NCBI GenBank assembly: GCA_024684455.1
Contig: JAIKWU010000001.1
Span: 1 to 64,000 of the forward strand
Direction: 5' to 3'
DNA from: Bacteroidaceae bacterium
GTDB taxonomy: Bacteria > Bacteroidota > Bacteroidia > Bacteroidales > Bacteroidaceae
DNA length: 64,000 nt
Under the pieces are notes generated by a model that saw only the letters and a program-made list of their open reading frames with translations, was not told where the DNA came from and did no database searches. Each line of letters starts with the position of its first letter. Position 1 is the first letter of the stretch. A program made the position numbers and the translations under genes. Of the stretch, positions 35,853-44,978 are shown piece after piece.

Positions 35853-35861
35853 TCAAAGGTA
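35853..35861 (-). promoter_or_regulatory. -7 box TACCTTTGA for the decarboxylase gene
   Basis: TACCTTTGA on the minus strand, 36 bp before the ATG at 35816. Confidence 0.5.
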
Positions 35862-35868
35862 CGGAAAA

Positions 35869-35897
35869 AAGTTAAAAGTTAAAAGTTAAAAGTTAAA
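35869..35897. repeat. Heptamer repeat (GTTAAAA x4)
   Basis: Four near-exact GTTAAAA units directly upstream of the decarboxylase promoter, followed by imperfect ATGTCAA units to ~35940. The rest of the 166-bp gap shows nothing else. Confidence 0.8.
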
Positions 35898-35982
35898 AAA
35901 CATACGAAATGTCAAATGTCAAACCGACAAATGTCAAAAAAACATCTGAATTAGTTATAAACTACAAGAAGAACAACTTATT

Positions 35983-37737
35983 TCAGAAACTTGACAGTCT
36001 TTTTCCGTTCGCTTGTGCCTGGACCGTCCTCATGACACGCAGGAAGTTTTCTCCCCAGATTTTGCTGAGGTCGTCGGGAGCGTAGCGGTGCAGGAGCAGG
36101 TGGCGCGTGAAGTTGAGCATCTCGCTGGCATCGTTGCAGCCTAGCACGCCGCCGTCACCGTCGAAGTCGCTGCCAATACCCACGTGGTCGATGCCCATGA
36201 CCTTGACCATGTGATTGAGATGTGCCACGGCGTCGAGGATGCTCGCCTGTGCTTCGTTTGCGTGAAGAAAGCCTGGGTAGAGCGTCACTTGTGCCACGCC
36301 GCCGACATGGGCCAGTGCCCGCAACTGGTCGTCGGTGAGGTTGCGCGGATGGTCACAGAGGGCACGGCTAGAGGAGTGGGAACAGACGATGGGCGTGGTG
36401 CTGATGTCGAGGGCGTCGTAGAAACTCTGCTCGGAGGCATGGCTCAAATCGACCATGATGCCCGTACGGTTCATTTCCCGAATGACTTTTGCTCCGAACT
36501 CGCTCACGCCGCCATGTTCGCCTTGGCCTTTCGCGCTGTCGCACACGTCGTTGTCGCCGTTGTGGCAGAGCGTAATGTAGGTGACGCCCCGCTGCTTGAA
36601 ACGCTCCACGTTGTTGAGGTCAAGACCAAGGGCGTAGCCGTTCTCGATGCCGAGCATAATGGCTCGCTTTCCTTCGTTTTTTAGACGGTAAAGGTCATCG
36701 GGATTTCGGGCAATCTCCACAAAATCAGGTGCTTTCGCCACCATCTCCTCAATCTCCGTAAGCAGGCGGTTGGCCTTGTCGGTGGCGGCGAGGAGTTCGG
36801 CAGGCGAACGTCCTTCTTGCTTCAGGTAAGCCACCATGATGCATGCGTCCAGACCGCCTTCCGTCATCTTGTGGAGGTCTATCTTGATGCGTTGGTCACG
36901 ACTTGTGAAGTCGATGTTTTGGTCGAAAAACATCGGAGTGTCGCAGTGAGTGTCGAGCGTCAGTGTCTCAGCATGGATGCGTCTGCAGCGGCGATACAGA
37001 AGGGCTTCGTCGGCCAGCCAGCGGAAAAGCGCACCGTCGGCCAAGCATTCGGGATGCCATTGCACACCAAGCATGGGACGGTGGTCGGTGGCTTCGACGG
37101 CCTCTATCACACCATCGGCGGCAACACCGCAGACATGCATTTGCGGAGCCGCCTCACGTATGGCCTGATGGTGGAAGGAATTGACGGCAATGGTGTCCTG
37201 TCCGTAAATGCGGTGCAGAAGGGAGTTGGACGCAATCTGAACCGTATGTGTGGCTTCGTTGCGCGGAGCGTCTTGCGAATGTTTGACGCAGGTGCCTTCG
37301 TGCTGTGTCCAGATGTCTTGCCAGACGGTGCCGCCCAGCGCAATGTTCAGCACCTGAACACCTTTGCAGATGCCCAGTATTGGCATCTGACGGTCGGCAG
37401 CCATGCGGCAGAGAAGCAGTTCGCACTCGTCGCGTTCAGGGTTGATGCCGTGTAGTTCAGGAATGGGCTGTTCGTCAATGAGTAGCGGGTTGATGTCGGC
37501 ACCGCCGCTCAGCAGTAGGCCGTCCAGGGGCTCGAGCCACGCGGAGAGCGACTCGAAATCGGTCTGTGTGGGCGGCAGAATCATGGGAATCGCACCTGCG
37601 CGGCGCACAGCCTTGTAATAACTGTCGTTCAGGGTGCAGCGGCCGTCTTCGTAGTTGCCGGTTATGCCGATGAGCGGCCGTTGCGGCATTTTTTTGATGC
37701 CAGTGTTAAGGGCATCATAGGTTGTTTTCCACGTCAT
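35983..37737 (-). CDS. Fusion: C26 glutamine-amidotransferase-like peptidase plus M19 membrane-dipeptidase-like domain
   Basis: 584 residues. Residues ~18-255 are a class I amidotransferase-like hydrolase of the gamma-glutamyl-GABA hydrolase type (IGITGNYEDGRCTL, LLLSGGADINP, nucleophile Cys in GICKGVQ, His/Glu in QWHPE). Residues ~262-575 are a renal-dipeptidase-like M19 enzyme (metal site LDTHCDTP, then MVDLSHASE, VCSHSSSRAL, IGSDFDGDGG). Each half appears complete. The pairing suggests stepwise hydrolysis of gamma-glutamyl peptides and the dipeptides that result, in the cytoplasm (no signal peptide). An inner ATG (MPQRPLIG) is a possible alternative start. It follows dprA by 47 bp. Confidence 0.88.
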   Translation of the reverse strand: MTWKTTYDALNTGIKKMPQRPLIGITGNYEDGRCTLNDSYYKAVRRAGAIPMILPPTQTDFESLSAWLEPLDGLLLSGGADINPLLIDEQPIPELHGINPERDECELLLCRMAADRQMPILGICKGVQVLNIALGGTVWQDIWTQHEGTCVKHSQDAPRNEATHTVQIASNSLLHRIYGQDTIAVNSFHHQAIREAAPQMHVCGVAADGVIEAVEATDHRPMLGVQWHPECLADGALFRWLADEALLYRRCRRIHAETLTLDTHCDTPMFFDQNIDFTSRDQRIKIDLHKMTEGGLDACIMVAYLKQEGRSPAELLAATDKANRLLTEIEEMVAKAPDFVEIARNPDDLYRLKNEGKRAIMLGIENGYALGLDLNNVERFKQRGVTYITLCHNGDNDVCDSAKGQGEHGGVSEFGAKVIREMNRTGIMVDLSHASEQSFYDALDISTTPIVCSHSSSRALCDHPRNLTDDQLRALAHVGGVAQVTLYPGFLHANEAQASILDAVAHLNHMVKVMGIDHVGIGSDFDGDGGVLGCNDASEMLNFTRHLLLHRYAPDDLSKIWGENFLRVMRTVQAQANGKRLSSF

Positions 37738-37784
37738 GGTGATAGAGGGTTAATGATGCATTTGAGCATTGTGGGGTGAATAGG

Positions 37785-38921
37785 CTAAGACTTAGGAGAG
37801 GTGATGAGTCGGTAGCGTGCTCCTCCCAGAACTTTGACAATGCCCTTCAGTTCTAGTTCAAAGAGTATGGCACTGGTAAGGGCAAACGGAATGTTTGCCT
37901 CAATGCATATTTGGTTAATCTGCTTGCTGTCAATGCCTTCAAGACAGCGGACGATGCGCTGTTCGTCGACCGTGAGTTGCGGGAATAGTTCTTGCTGGCT
38001 CGGCGCGGCCTTGTCTTCTTTCTTGGGGTTGGGCCAACCGACACAGTCGAGGAAATCATCGACCGAAGTGATGAGGCGTGCGTTCTGCGAATGAATCAGA
38101 TGGTTGCAACCAGCACTGTATTCATCGAAGGTTCTCCCAGGGAAGGCGCAGACCTCGCGGTTGTATTCGGCAGCGAGGTCGGCGGTGATGAGGGCACCTC
38201 CTTTGATGGCACTTTCGACGACGACGGTAGCCACCGAGATGCCTGCAATGATGCGGTTGCGTCTCACGAAATTGCCCTTGTCGCCAGGTGTCTGGCTCAT
38301 ATACTCGGTGAGCAGGCCACCTTGCTCGAGCATCCGTACAGCAGTCTGGCGGTGGATGGCAGGGTAAATTGTATCGAGCCCATGAGCGAGAACGGCCACG
38401 GTGGGCATACCCTGTTCGAGGGCGGCACGGTGACTGTGTATATCGACGCCATAGGCGAGCCCTGAGATGATGACTGTGTCGGGATAGGCATCGTGCAGGC
38501 CCTTGACGAACTGTCGGCAAAGGTCTTTTCCATACTCTGTGATTTTGCGGGTACCGACGATACTGACGATGCGTTGTGCATTCAGGTTAGCGTTGCCGAG
38601 ATAGTAGAGCATGAGCGGAGCGTCGGCACACTGGGTGAGCAGTTGCGGATAAGCGTGTTCGTCGGTGAAGGGCAGGCAGCGGATGTGCTTTCTTTGGGCG
38701 AAATCCCATTCTGCTTCGGCGCGCCGACGTGCCTCATCCACTTCGCTGAGAGCCTTGACGAGTCGATCGCTGGCGTCGGGAACGATGTCACGGATGTCGT
38801 GGCGGTGTTCCATCACTGCCGTAGCAGAGCCTGTCTGTTCGATGAGCATATGCGCATTTATCAGCGAGAATGCTGGAATGCGCGTTAGTGTCATCATCGC
38901 AAGTATTTCTTGCTCGCTCAT
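37785..38921 (-). CDS. dprA: DNA-processing protein DprA
   Basis: 378 residues. An N-terminal helical (SAM/HhH-like) part, then the Rossmann-like core ~115-320 with SIVGTRKITEYG, IISGLAYGVDIHSHRAAL, and FVRRNRIIAGIS, which are the family signatures, and a C-terminal winged-helix-like domain (~330-375, KQINQICIEANIPFALTSAIL). DprA loads RecA on incoming single strands in natural transformation. It starts 6 bp after the DUF4861 gene. The competence-type ATPase YifB/ComM is broken at 436-701, so whether transformation still works is open. Confidence 0.95.
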   Translation of the reverse strand: MSEQEILAMMTLTRIPAFSLINAHMLIEQTGSATAVMEHRHDIRDIVPDASDRLVKALSEVDEARRRAEAEWDFAQRKHIRCLPFTDEHAYPQLLTQCADAPLMLYYLGNANLNAQRIVSIVGTRKITEYGKDLCRQFVKGLHDAYPDTVIISGLAYGVDIHSHRAALEQGMPTVAVLAHGLDTIYPAIHRQTAVRMLEQGGLLTEYMSQTPGDKGNFVRRNRIIAGISVATVVVESAIKGGALITADLAAEYNREVCAFPGRTFDEYSAGCNHLIHSQNARLITSVDDFLDCVGWPNPKKEDKAAPSQQELFPQLTVDEQRIVRCLEGIDSKQINQICIEANIPFALTSAILFELELKGIVKVLGGARYRLITSPKS

Positions 38922-38927
38922 CGTGAT

Positions 38928-40187
38928 TTAGAAACTAACTTTCAGCGGTTTTCTGACCTGTTCGGTGAAGCGTGAGAGGTAAGCCTCCCAGGCGGCGAGG
39001 TCCTGAAAGTTGGTGCTGGGATTTCGGCTCCACGCCGTGCCAAAGTAATAAGTATAGTCGGTCTTGGGCTGATACTTCGTGAGCGAGAGGATGTGTCCGA
39101 TGGCGCCAGGAAGACCTTCGCCCGAGCGGAACTCCATCGTCGCGGGCTGTGTGGTGCAGACTGTTCCGACATAGGTTTTGCCGAAATCTTTGTTGAGGCG
39201 TTCACGCCATGCCTCGCGATACTGGTTCACGTCGCCCAGGTCTTCATAGCCCATGTAGCCAGCCTTTGCGTTGAGCACATAGGCACTGGGGTTCTCGTTG
39301 TGGATGATGATGCCTGTGGCGATGGGCCAGTTGGCTGGAAGCCCTTCGTAACTGACGATGCAGCGGTTCATGTGGCTGCCAGCGTCGAGTGAAATCAGAC
39401 GTGTCTCTGTGTAAGGATGGCCTCCGACGGTCTCTTTCGCATAAGTAAGGCGGACAGTGAAGCGCAGCGGTCCACGGTCCAGAATCTCGTAGGCCACATA
39501 GCAATGCGGATACTGGATTTCATCGCCCGACTGGCTGAGCACCGCCGTGGTGCCACCGCCGAGCGTAGGCCCTACCTTGTAGCAGTCCATGCCGTTGCCA
39601 TGGTCTACGTGATAACTGACGGCGTAGTAGAGTTCCTGAGCCAGTGGCTCACGTCCCATCTTCCGCAATTTGCGGGACACGTTGGCTACTTCTGGGTCGA
39701 GTTCCAGGGAATAGCGTTCCTCCAGAATCAGACGGTCTGTGCGCTTGTTCCAGATGTCGTAGCCCCATGCCCGCTCGCCGCTCTTCTGCAGAGCCGGACC
39801 ATATGTGCGATAGGCGACGAGGTCGTTTTCCCACGCCAAGTCATCGACACGTTCGGGATATTGACGACCATAGACGCGGCTTTGGTATGCCTGCGGATGC
39901 CCTGCTTTGATGTAATAGACCGACTTTGCCTTGGCTCCTACGGCTGGCTGGAAAATCAGTCGTCCGTTCCATGTCAACTGGCTCGGGATTTCGCGTCCGT
40001 CGGCATCGGTCACCACCAGTTGCATGTCGGTGTGCAACTGTTTGTGTACCTTAGCGGCATCGACTTCTACCATTTCCTGTGTACGGTCGTGTCCCAACGG
40101 GTTCTGCACTGTTACTTTCACAACGTCGGCAGCCCATGCCGACACTGACAGCATCGTGGCTGCCACGCATGTCAAAAAAATTTTCAT
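38928..40187 (-). CDS. Secreted DUF4861-family protein
   Basis: 419 residues with a signal peptide (MKIFLTCVAATMLSVSAWA). The remainder is beta-rich and matches the DUF4861 family as I know it: VKVTVQNPLGHDRTQEMVEV start, AWGYDIWNKRTDRLI, YHVDHGNGMDCYKVG, and TYYFGTAWSRN near the end. The family is common near carbohydrate-active genes in Bacteroidetes, and a role in pectin or uronide processing has been suggested by context; no catalytic residues can be named. It lies between a hypothetical membrane protein and dprA with a possible terminator upstream (40239). Confidence 0.8.
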   Translation of the reverse strand: MKIFLTCVAATMLSVSAWAADVVKVTVQNPLGHDRTQEMVEVDAAKVHKQLHTDMQLVVTDADGREIPSQLTWNGRLIFQPAVGAKAKSVYYIKAGHPQAYQSRVYGRQYPERVDDLAWENDLVAYRTYGPALQKSGERAWGYDIWNKRTDRLILEERYSLELDPEVANVSRKLRKMGREPLAQELYYAVSYHVDHGNGMDCYKVGPTLGGGTTAVLSQSGDEIQYPHCYVAYEILDRGPLRFTVRLTYAKETVGGHPYTETRLISLDAGSHMNRCIVSYEGLPANWPIATGIIIHNENPSAYVLNAKAGYMGYEDLGDVNQYREAWRERLNKDFGKTYVGTVCTTQPATMEFRSGEGLPGAIGHILSLTKYQPKTDYTYYFGTAWSRNPSTNFQDLAAWEAYLSRFTEQVRKPLKVSF

Positions 40188-40238
40188 ATTGTTCCGTTAC
40201 TTAGTGCTTTCCGCAGTATCGGTAAGGCCAAATACGTC

Positions 40239-40262
40239 AAAAATGTACCGCAGTACGTTTTT
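40239..40262 (-). terminator. Short hairpin with A/T flanks, possible terminator
   Basis: AAAAATGTAC-CGCA-GTACGTTTTT is nearly symmetrical, so a T tract follows the stem on either strand. It lies in the 106-bp gap after the hypothetical gene at 40294-40794 and could end the dnaN-porD transcript. Confidence 0.5.
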
Positions 40263-40293
40263 GTGTGGTTTCAGCGGCTTTCTGATAGCGGAA

Positions 40294-40794
40294 TTATGGA
40301 TTGTCAATGGGTGTTACGCCGAACTGCTGTTCAAGCGCTTTCCACTTCTTCTGGCGTCGTGCCTTGATGGCCGAACTGATGGGTATCCAGATGAACAGCC
40401 AGATGAAGACGATGCCGAAGGTAAGGAAGAAGATGGTGACTTTGGTGTGGCCGGTGCTTTTCTCGAAGATGACGTCGTTGTCGGTATCATAGTAGAACAC
40501 GGGCGTGCTGGTGCCGGTATAGACGGTTTCGCTCACGTTCACACGGTAGTTCTTGCCACGGAACCCCACGTTGACGTAGTAGTCATAGCCTTCGCCGAAC
40601 CATTCAGAGTCGGCTCCTCCGTCGCGGTAGTACTCAATCTGAATAGGATTGAGACGACTTTCCATACGCCAGCGGTTGAATGACGGACGGACGAAGAGCC
40701 ACACGATGAAAGCGATGGCGAGATAGATGGCGAGGTAGAGGAACCACATGCCTGCGCCCGACTTGAAGTTTTGCCATTTTCTCTTTTCTTCCAT
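40294..40794 (-). CDS. Hypothetical membrane protein with two TM segments
   Basis: 166 residues. TM1 at ~16-35 (MWFLYLAIYLAIAFIVWLFV), a ~75-residue beta-rich loop (YYVNVGFRGKNYRVNV, GTSTPVFYYDTDNDVIF), and TM2 at ~123-143 (FFLTFGIVFIWLFIWIPI) with a basic tail. The layout resembles DUF3592-type proteins, but I do not recognise it with confidence. It starts 10 bp after porD and so belongs to that operon. Confidence 0.75.
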   Translation of the reverse strand: MEEKRKWQNFKSGAGMWFLYLAIYLAIAFIVWLFVRPSFNRWRMESRLNPIQIEYYRDGGADSEWFGEGYDYYVNVGFRGKNYRVNVSETVYTGTSTPVFYYDTDNDVIFEKSTGHTKVTIFFLTFGIVFIWLFIWIPISSAIKARRQKKWKALEQQFGVTPIDNP

Positions 40795-40804
40795 AATGCG
40801 ATGT

Positions 40805-41701
40805 TTATTTCTGAATGTTCTTCCAGTGGTTGTTTTGGCTGGCGTTCATGTTGCTGAGGATATTGAAGACCTCTTCTTTCTCCTTGACTGTACCGTGTCC
40901 TTTGTAGATGTTCACGAGTTCGTCGCGCTTGTAGTCAGTGAAGATAATGGGCAGGTCGCTGAGAGGCTTATTGGTGCGTGCTTCCTGCAGCATTTCTATG
41001 GATTCTGTGATGGCAGTGCGTCCACGGTCAACGTTGTTTGACATCTCGTCGAGCCCCTCACGGTGGTATTTGTAGAAGAGGCGGCGGAAGGGTTCCATCG
41101 CACCGTCCATGTAGTCGTTGATGATGCCGTGGCGGTTGCGGTTGTCGTCGAAAGCCTTCCAACCTTTGTCGTTCATCGTCTGCGCGTTGTTCACGATTTG
41201 TTCAACGATGTGGAGTGCGTCGCTGCCGCCGAGGGGAGCGAATGAGTCCATGTCCATGCCGATGAAAAGGTAGGCATAATAGGCCATGAGGGCGGTGAGC
41301 GAGTTGTCCATCATGTTGATGTTGAACTCGAGTTGGTCGTACTCCTGATAGGTGAAGTTGAAGTTAAGGTCGCGCATCGAGAAGACGATGGTGTTGTAGT
41401 TGCTGTTGAATACAGGTCTGGACAATTGGAAGAGCAACTCGCAAGTGAAGGCGTTTTCGGCTTGATTATATGCCTTTACGGTGACGTTCATGTTGCACTC
41501 GATACGCTCGTCCTGCGCATACTGAAGTTCGGTCCACGCACGATTGTTCATAAACTCGTTGAGTGCCGTCTCCAGTGTCTCGAAGATGCTGGTGTTCGTT
41601 CCCTGCACCTGCGCATGGTTGATTTTCACCTTGCAGTTCAGTTCCTGGGCCTGTGTGCAGAGTGATAGAAGAAAGAGGAGTGTGAAGAGTTCCTTGCGCA
41701 T
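40805..41701 (-). CDS. porD: PorD-family (DUF4835) protein
   Basis: 298 residues from the ATG at 41701; a TTG start at 41710 would be inside the coaBC stop region and is less likely. Signal peptide MRKELFTLLFLLSLCTQAQ. The motif order ELNCKVKINHAQVQGTN, FEALE-like helix, NNRAW, and LIGMDMDSFAPLGGS-like segment (here FIGMDMDSFAPLGG) is typical of DUF4835. The Porphyromonas homologue PorD is linked to type IX secretion, and here it follows coaBC by 5 bp, as in other Bacteroidetes. Its presence fits the sorting-like tail on the PL11 lyase. Confidence 0.9.
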   Translation of the reverse strand: MRKELFTLLFLLSLCTQAQELNCKVKINHAQVQGTNTSIFETLETALNEFMNNRAWTELQYAQDERIECNMNVTVKAYNQAENAFTCELLFQLSRPVFNSNYNTIVFSMRDLNFNFTYQEYDQLEFNINMMDNSLTALMAYYAYLFIGMDMDSFAPLGGSDALHIVEQIVNNAQTMNDKGWKAFDDNRNRHGIINDYMDGAMEPFRRLFYKYHREGLDEMSNNVDRGRTAITESIEMLQEARTNKPLSDLPIIFTDYKRDELVNIYKGHGTVKEKEEVFNILSNMNASQNNHWKNIQK

Positions 41702-41706
41702 GGGTG

Positions 41707-42924
41707 TCAACGGTTGGAGAGTGTTTCACAGAGTTCTCCGACAATGTCGCCAGCCACTTCTTTCTTGGTTTTCAGCGGATAGTCGGTGTGGGTGTTGTCG
41801 CGACGGATGATGGTCACCTTGTTGGTGTCGGTACGGAAGCCTGCGCCTTCGTCGCGAAGGGAGTTGAGTACGATGAAGTCGAGGTTCTTCTTCTCCAACT
41901 TGTGCTCCGCGTTAGTGTGTTCGTCGTTGGTTTCGAGGGCAAAGCCAGCGAGAACCTGGTCCTCGCGCTTCATCTGTCCGAGCGCGGCGGCAATGTCGTG
42001 GGTAGGACGCAGGCGCAGCACCATGTCGTCGCCCTTGCGCTTGATTTTCTCGTCGGCTGTTGTCTCGGGTGTGAAGTCGGCTACTGCCGCACAGAGGATG
42101 GCGGCGTTGACCTGCGGAAAAAGCGTCACGCAGGCATCGTACATCTGCTGTGCTGATTCTACATGTGTGACGTGGAGGCCGTTCTTTTCTGCAACATCGA
42201 CACTGACAGGCCCGAGCACCAGTTCGACGTCTATGCCGCGTCGCAGGCACTCGTCCACCAGTGCTAGCCCCATCTTGCCCGACGAGTAGTTGCCGATGAA
42301 GCGCACGGGGTCGATTTTCTCGTAGGTGGGACCGGCAGTGATGAGTACCTTCTTGCCCGAGGTTGCTGTGCTGACAGTGAATGCCTTCTCCAGTACCTCG
42401 ACGATGCGTTCAGGCTCCTCCATGCGTCCCTTGCCTTCGAGGTGCGAGGCGAGGAAGCCGGTGCCTGGTTCGATGATGGTGACACCGTGACGGCGAAGTG
42501 TGTCGAGGTTTTCCTGTGTCGTCGGATGTGCGTACATGTCGAGGTCCATCGCCGGTGCGACAAAGACAGGGGCTTTCATCGACAGGTACGTCGTGATGAG
42601 CATGTTGTCGGCAATGCCGTGCGCCATCTTCCCGAGGGTGCTGGCGGTGGCAGGTGCGATGAGCATGGCGTCGGCCCACAGCCCCAACTGCACGTGTGAG
42701 TGCCATGTGCCGTCGCGTTGTGCAAAAAACTCGCTGACGACGGGCTTCGATGTCAGTGCGCTCAGTGTGATGGGCGTGATGAACTCTTTGCCGGCAGGCG
42801 TGATGACCGCCTGCACCTCGGCACCTGCACGGATGAGTTGGCGAATGATGAGGCACGATTTGTAGGCGGCGATGCTGCCCGTAATGCCGAGCACGATTTT
42901 CTTACCTTGAAGCGACGTTTGCAT
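41707..42924 (-). CDS. coaBC: Bifunctional CoaBC (phosphopantothenoylcysteine synthetase/decarboxylase)
   Basis: 405 residues. N-terminal flavin decarboxylase CoaC (VLGITGSIAAYKSC, APATASTLGKMAHGIADN) and C-terminal ligase CoaB (VLITAGPTYEKIDPVRFIG, NYSSGKMG, AAVADFTPE, KIKRKG). It makes 4'-phosphopantetheine, the CoA precursor and indirectly the carrier-domain cofactor for the NRPS. The CoaC catalytic loop reads PAMDLDMY, Asp where many proteobacterial enzymes have Asn. It starts 4 bp after the exonuclease gene. Confidence 0.96.
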   Translation of the reverse strand: MQTSLQGKKIVLGITGSIAAYKSCLIIRQLIRAGAEVQAVITPAGKEFITPITLSALTSKPVVSEFFAQRDGTWHSHVQLGLWADAMLIAPATASTLGKMAHGIADNMLITTYLSMKAPVFVAPAMDLDMYAHPTTQENLDTLRRHGVTIIEPGTGFLASHLEGKGRMEEPERIVEVLEKAFTVSTATSGKKVLITAGPTYEKIDPVRFIGNYSSGKMGLALVDECLRRGIDVELVLGPVSVDVAEKNGLHVTHVESAQQMYDACVTLFPQVNAAILCAAVADFTPETTADEKIKRKGDDMVLRLRPTHDIAAALGQMKREDQVLAGFALETNDEHTNAEHKLEKKNLDFIVLNSLRDEGAGFRTDTNKVTIIRRDNTHTDYPLKTKKEVAGDIVGELCETLSNR

Positions 42925-42928
42925 ACTT

Positions 42929-43717
42929 CTACTTTCTCTTGTATTTCATGTTGAGCCGCATGGCCACGCTCTTTGTGTCGAGCGTGAAGTCACCTTGCAG
43001 CATCCACGAGACGAAACTCGGGTCGCGCTGGAACACTTCTTTGACAAGGCGTCCTTTGTACTTGCCGAAGTTGATGACTTCATTTCCTTGTTCGTCCTTG
43101 ACGAAACGTCCGGCGAAGTCGATGTTGCGGTTCATGGCAGAGAACTCGGCGAGTTGTGCGACGTCGTTCTGCAGCGTGTCGGGATAGGTGTCGAGTTGTG
43201 CCTCAAGCACTTCCAGGGTGGCGCGTGTGTCGGCGTCGGCGCTGTGTGCGTTCGTCAGTTCCTTGTGACAATAGTGGCGGTAGGCAGCCACGAGTGTGCG
43301 CTGCTCCAGTTTGTGATAGATGTTCTGCACGTCGATGAAGCGGCTTTGGCTCAGGTCGATGCTTTTGCCTATACGCAGGAACTCCTCGACCAGCAGCGGG
43401 ATGTCGAACTTGTTAGAGTTGTATCCGGCGAGGTCGCATCCGCTGAAGGTTTGAAGCAGTTCGTCAGCCACGTCGCGGAACGTGGGACAGTCTTTCACGT
43501 CGTCGTCGCTGATGCCATGCACGGCTGTTGACGTTGCAGGGATGGGCACAGTCCGACCATCGGCTGTAGCGGGTCGCAGCCGCAGTGTCTTCGACACTTC
43601 ACAGCCGTCGGGCATGACTTTGATGTACGAGAGTTCGACGATGTGGTCGCGGCTCACGTCGATGCCAGTGGTTTCGAGGTCAAAGAAGACGAGAGGGCGT
43701 GTCAGGTGGAGTTTCAT
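42929..43717 (-). CDS. DnaQ-like 3'-5' exonuclease
   Basis: 262 residues. DEDD exonuclease motifs: FFDLETTGID (Exo I), GYNSNKFDIPLL (Exo II), HSADADTRATLEVLE (Exo III). The C terminus (VINFGKYKGRLVKEV, SWMLQGDF) is the small domain found in exodeoxyribonuclease X-like proteins. The usual annotation is DNA polymerase III epsilon subunit; direct coupling to dnaN (1-bp gap) supports a proofreading or repair role at the clamp, though an independent exonuclease is possible. Confidence 0.9.
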   Translation of the reverse strand: MKLHLTRPLVFFDLETTGIDVSRDHIVELSYIKVMPDGCEVSKTLRLRPATADGRTVPIPATSTAVHGISDDDVKDCPTFRDVADELLQTFSGCDLAGYNSNKFDIPLLVEEFLRIGKSIDLSQSRFIDVQNIYHKLEQRTLVAAYRHYCHKELTNAHSADADTRATLEVLEAQLDTYPDTLQNDVAQLAEFSAMNRNIDFAGRFVKDEQGNEVINFGKYKGRLVKEVFQRDPSFVSWMLQGDFTLDTKSVAMRLNMKYKRK

Positions 43718-43718
43718 G

Positions 43719-44846
43719 TCACTCGTTGAGCATCATCGGCATGAGCAGCATGAGCAGGTCTTCGCCTTCGCCCTGTTCGGCGGGGACGATGACACCGGCA
43801 CGGCTGGGGTCGGCCAGTTCGAGTATGACGTCCTGTGAGGTGATGCTGTTGAGGATGTCAATCAGGAAGGTACCCTTGAAGCCGATGCGCATGGGTGTGC
43901 CGCTGTAGTCGCACATAACGTGTTCCTCGGCCGATGTGGCATAACTGATGTCCTGTGCCGAGACGGTGAGCGTGTTGGTGTCGATGCGCAACTTGACAAG
44001 CGAGGTGCTGACGTTGGCGAACACGAGCACGCGGCGCAGGGCACCGAGTAACGCCATGCGGTCGATGGTGATGCGGAAGGGGTTGTCCTGTGGGATGACG
44101 CTGTTGTAGTTGGGGAAGCGTCCTTCGATCAGACGACAGGAGAGCGTGAAGTTCTCGAGGGTGAAGAGGGCGTTGCGGTCGTCGAATTTGACGGAGACTT
44201 CGCCAGCTTCGCGTCCGAGGATGTCCTTAAGCATCTTCGCAGGTTTCTTGGGCAGGATGAACGACGACGACTGCTCGCCCTTGACGGTGAAGTTGCGGTC
44301 GCGCACGAGTTTGGCACCGTCGCTGGCAACGAACGTCAGGTTCTCCTCCGTCACATCGAAGTAGATGCCGCTCATTTGCGGACGCAGGCCGTCGTCGGCA
44401 GCCGCTGCGAAGAGGGCACGCGAGATACCGTTGAGTAGCACCTGGTTGTCGATGGTGAGTTGGTTGACACCGTCCGCGATTCCTTGCGGAATGGGGTATT
44501 CGTCGCCACTCTGCCCAACGAAATTACTCTTTCCGTTTTGGTAGTTAATGACGATTTCGTGGGTCTCGTTGTTCACCTCAATGCTGATAGGCTGTTCGCT
44601 GATTTCCTTGAGGCTCGACACGATGGTGTTGGCCTTAATGGCAAACTTGCCGTTCTGGTCGGCATCGTTAACCTCGAGGGTGGATACGAGGGTGGTTTCG
44701 CTGTCGCTGGCTGTCAGTCGCAAAGTGTTGCCCTCCAGTTCGAAGAGGATGCAATCGAGGATTTGCAGCGAACTCTTGCTGGCGAGCACGCGGCTCAGGG
44801 TCAGCAGGCGGTTGCACAACGTGGTGCTGGATACATTGAATTTCAT
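43719..44846 (-). CDS. dnaN: DNA polymerase III beta subunit (sliding clamp)
   Basis: 375 residues, three repeated clamp domains of ~120 residues. Typical points: MKFNVSSTTLCNRLLTLSRV start, LEGNTLRLTASDSETTL, ISRALFAAAADDGLRPQMSGIYF, FPNYNSVIPQDNP, and the C-terminal VIVPAEQGEGEDLLMLLMPMML. First gene of the operon dnaN-exonuclease-coaBC-porD, with a promoter at 44907 and a divergently transcribed DUF3127 gene upstream. Confidence 0.98.
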   Translation of the reverse strand: MKFNVSSTTLCNRLLTLSRVLASKSSLQILDCILFELEGNTLRLTASDSETTLVSTLEVNDADQNGKFAIKANTIVSSLKEISEQPISIEVNNETHEIVINYQNGKSNFVGQSGDEYPIPQGIADGVNQLTIDNQVLLNGISRALFAAAADDGLRPQMSGIYFDVTEENLTFVASDGAKLVRDRNFTVKGEQSSSFILPKKPAKMLKDILGREAGEVSVKFDDRNALFTLENFTLSCRLIEGRFPNYNSVIPQDNPFRITIDRMALLGALRRVLVFANVSTSLVKLRIDTNTLTVSAQDISYATSAEEHVMCDYSGTPMRIGFKGTFLIDILNSITSQDVILELADPSRAGVIVPAEQGEGEDLLMLLMPMMLNE

Positions 44847-44906
44847 ATTACCTGTTTTTTAAGTGATAAATAGTCGGTTTTTGAATGCACAATACGCATT
44901 ATTATC

Positions 44907-44915
44907 GCAAAGTTA
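44907..44915 (-). promoter_or_regulatory. -7 box TAACTTTGC of the dnaN operon
   Basis: Minus-strand TAACTTTGC, 60 bp before the dnaN ATG. Confidence 0.6.
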
Positions 44916-44978
44916 TAAAATGTTTTCCGATTTTTGTTAAAAAAATGGGCGAAAATTAGTTTTCTCGCCCAGAAACTG

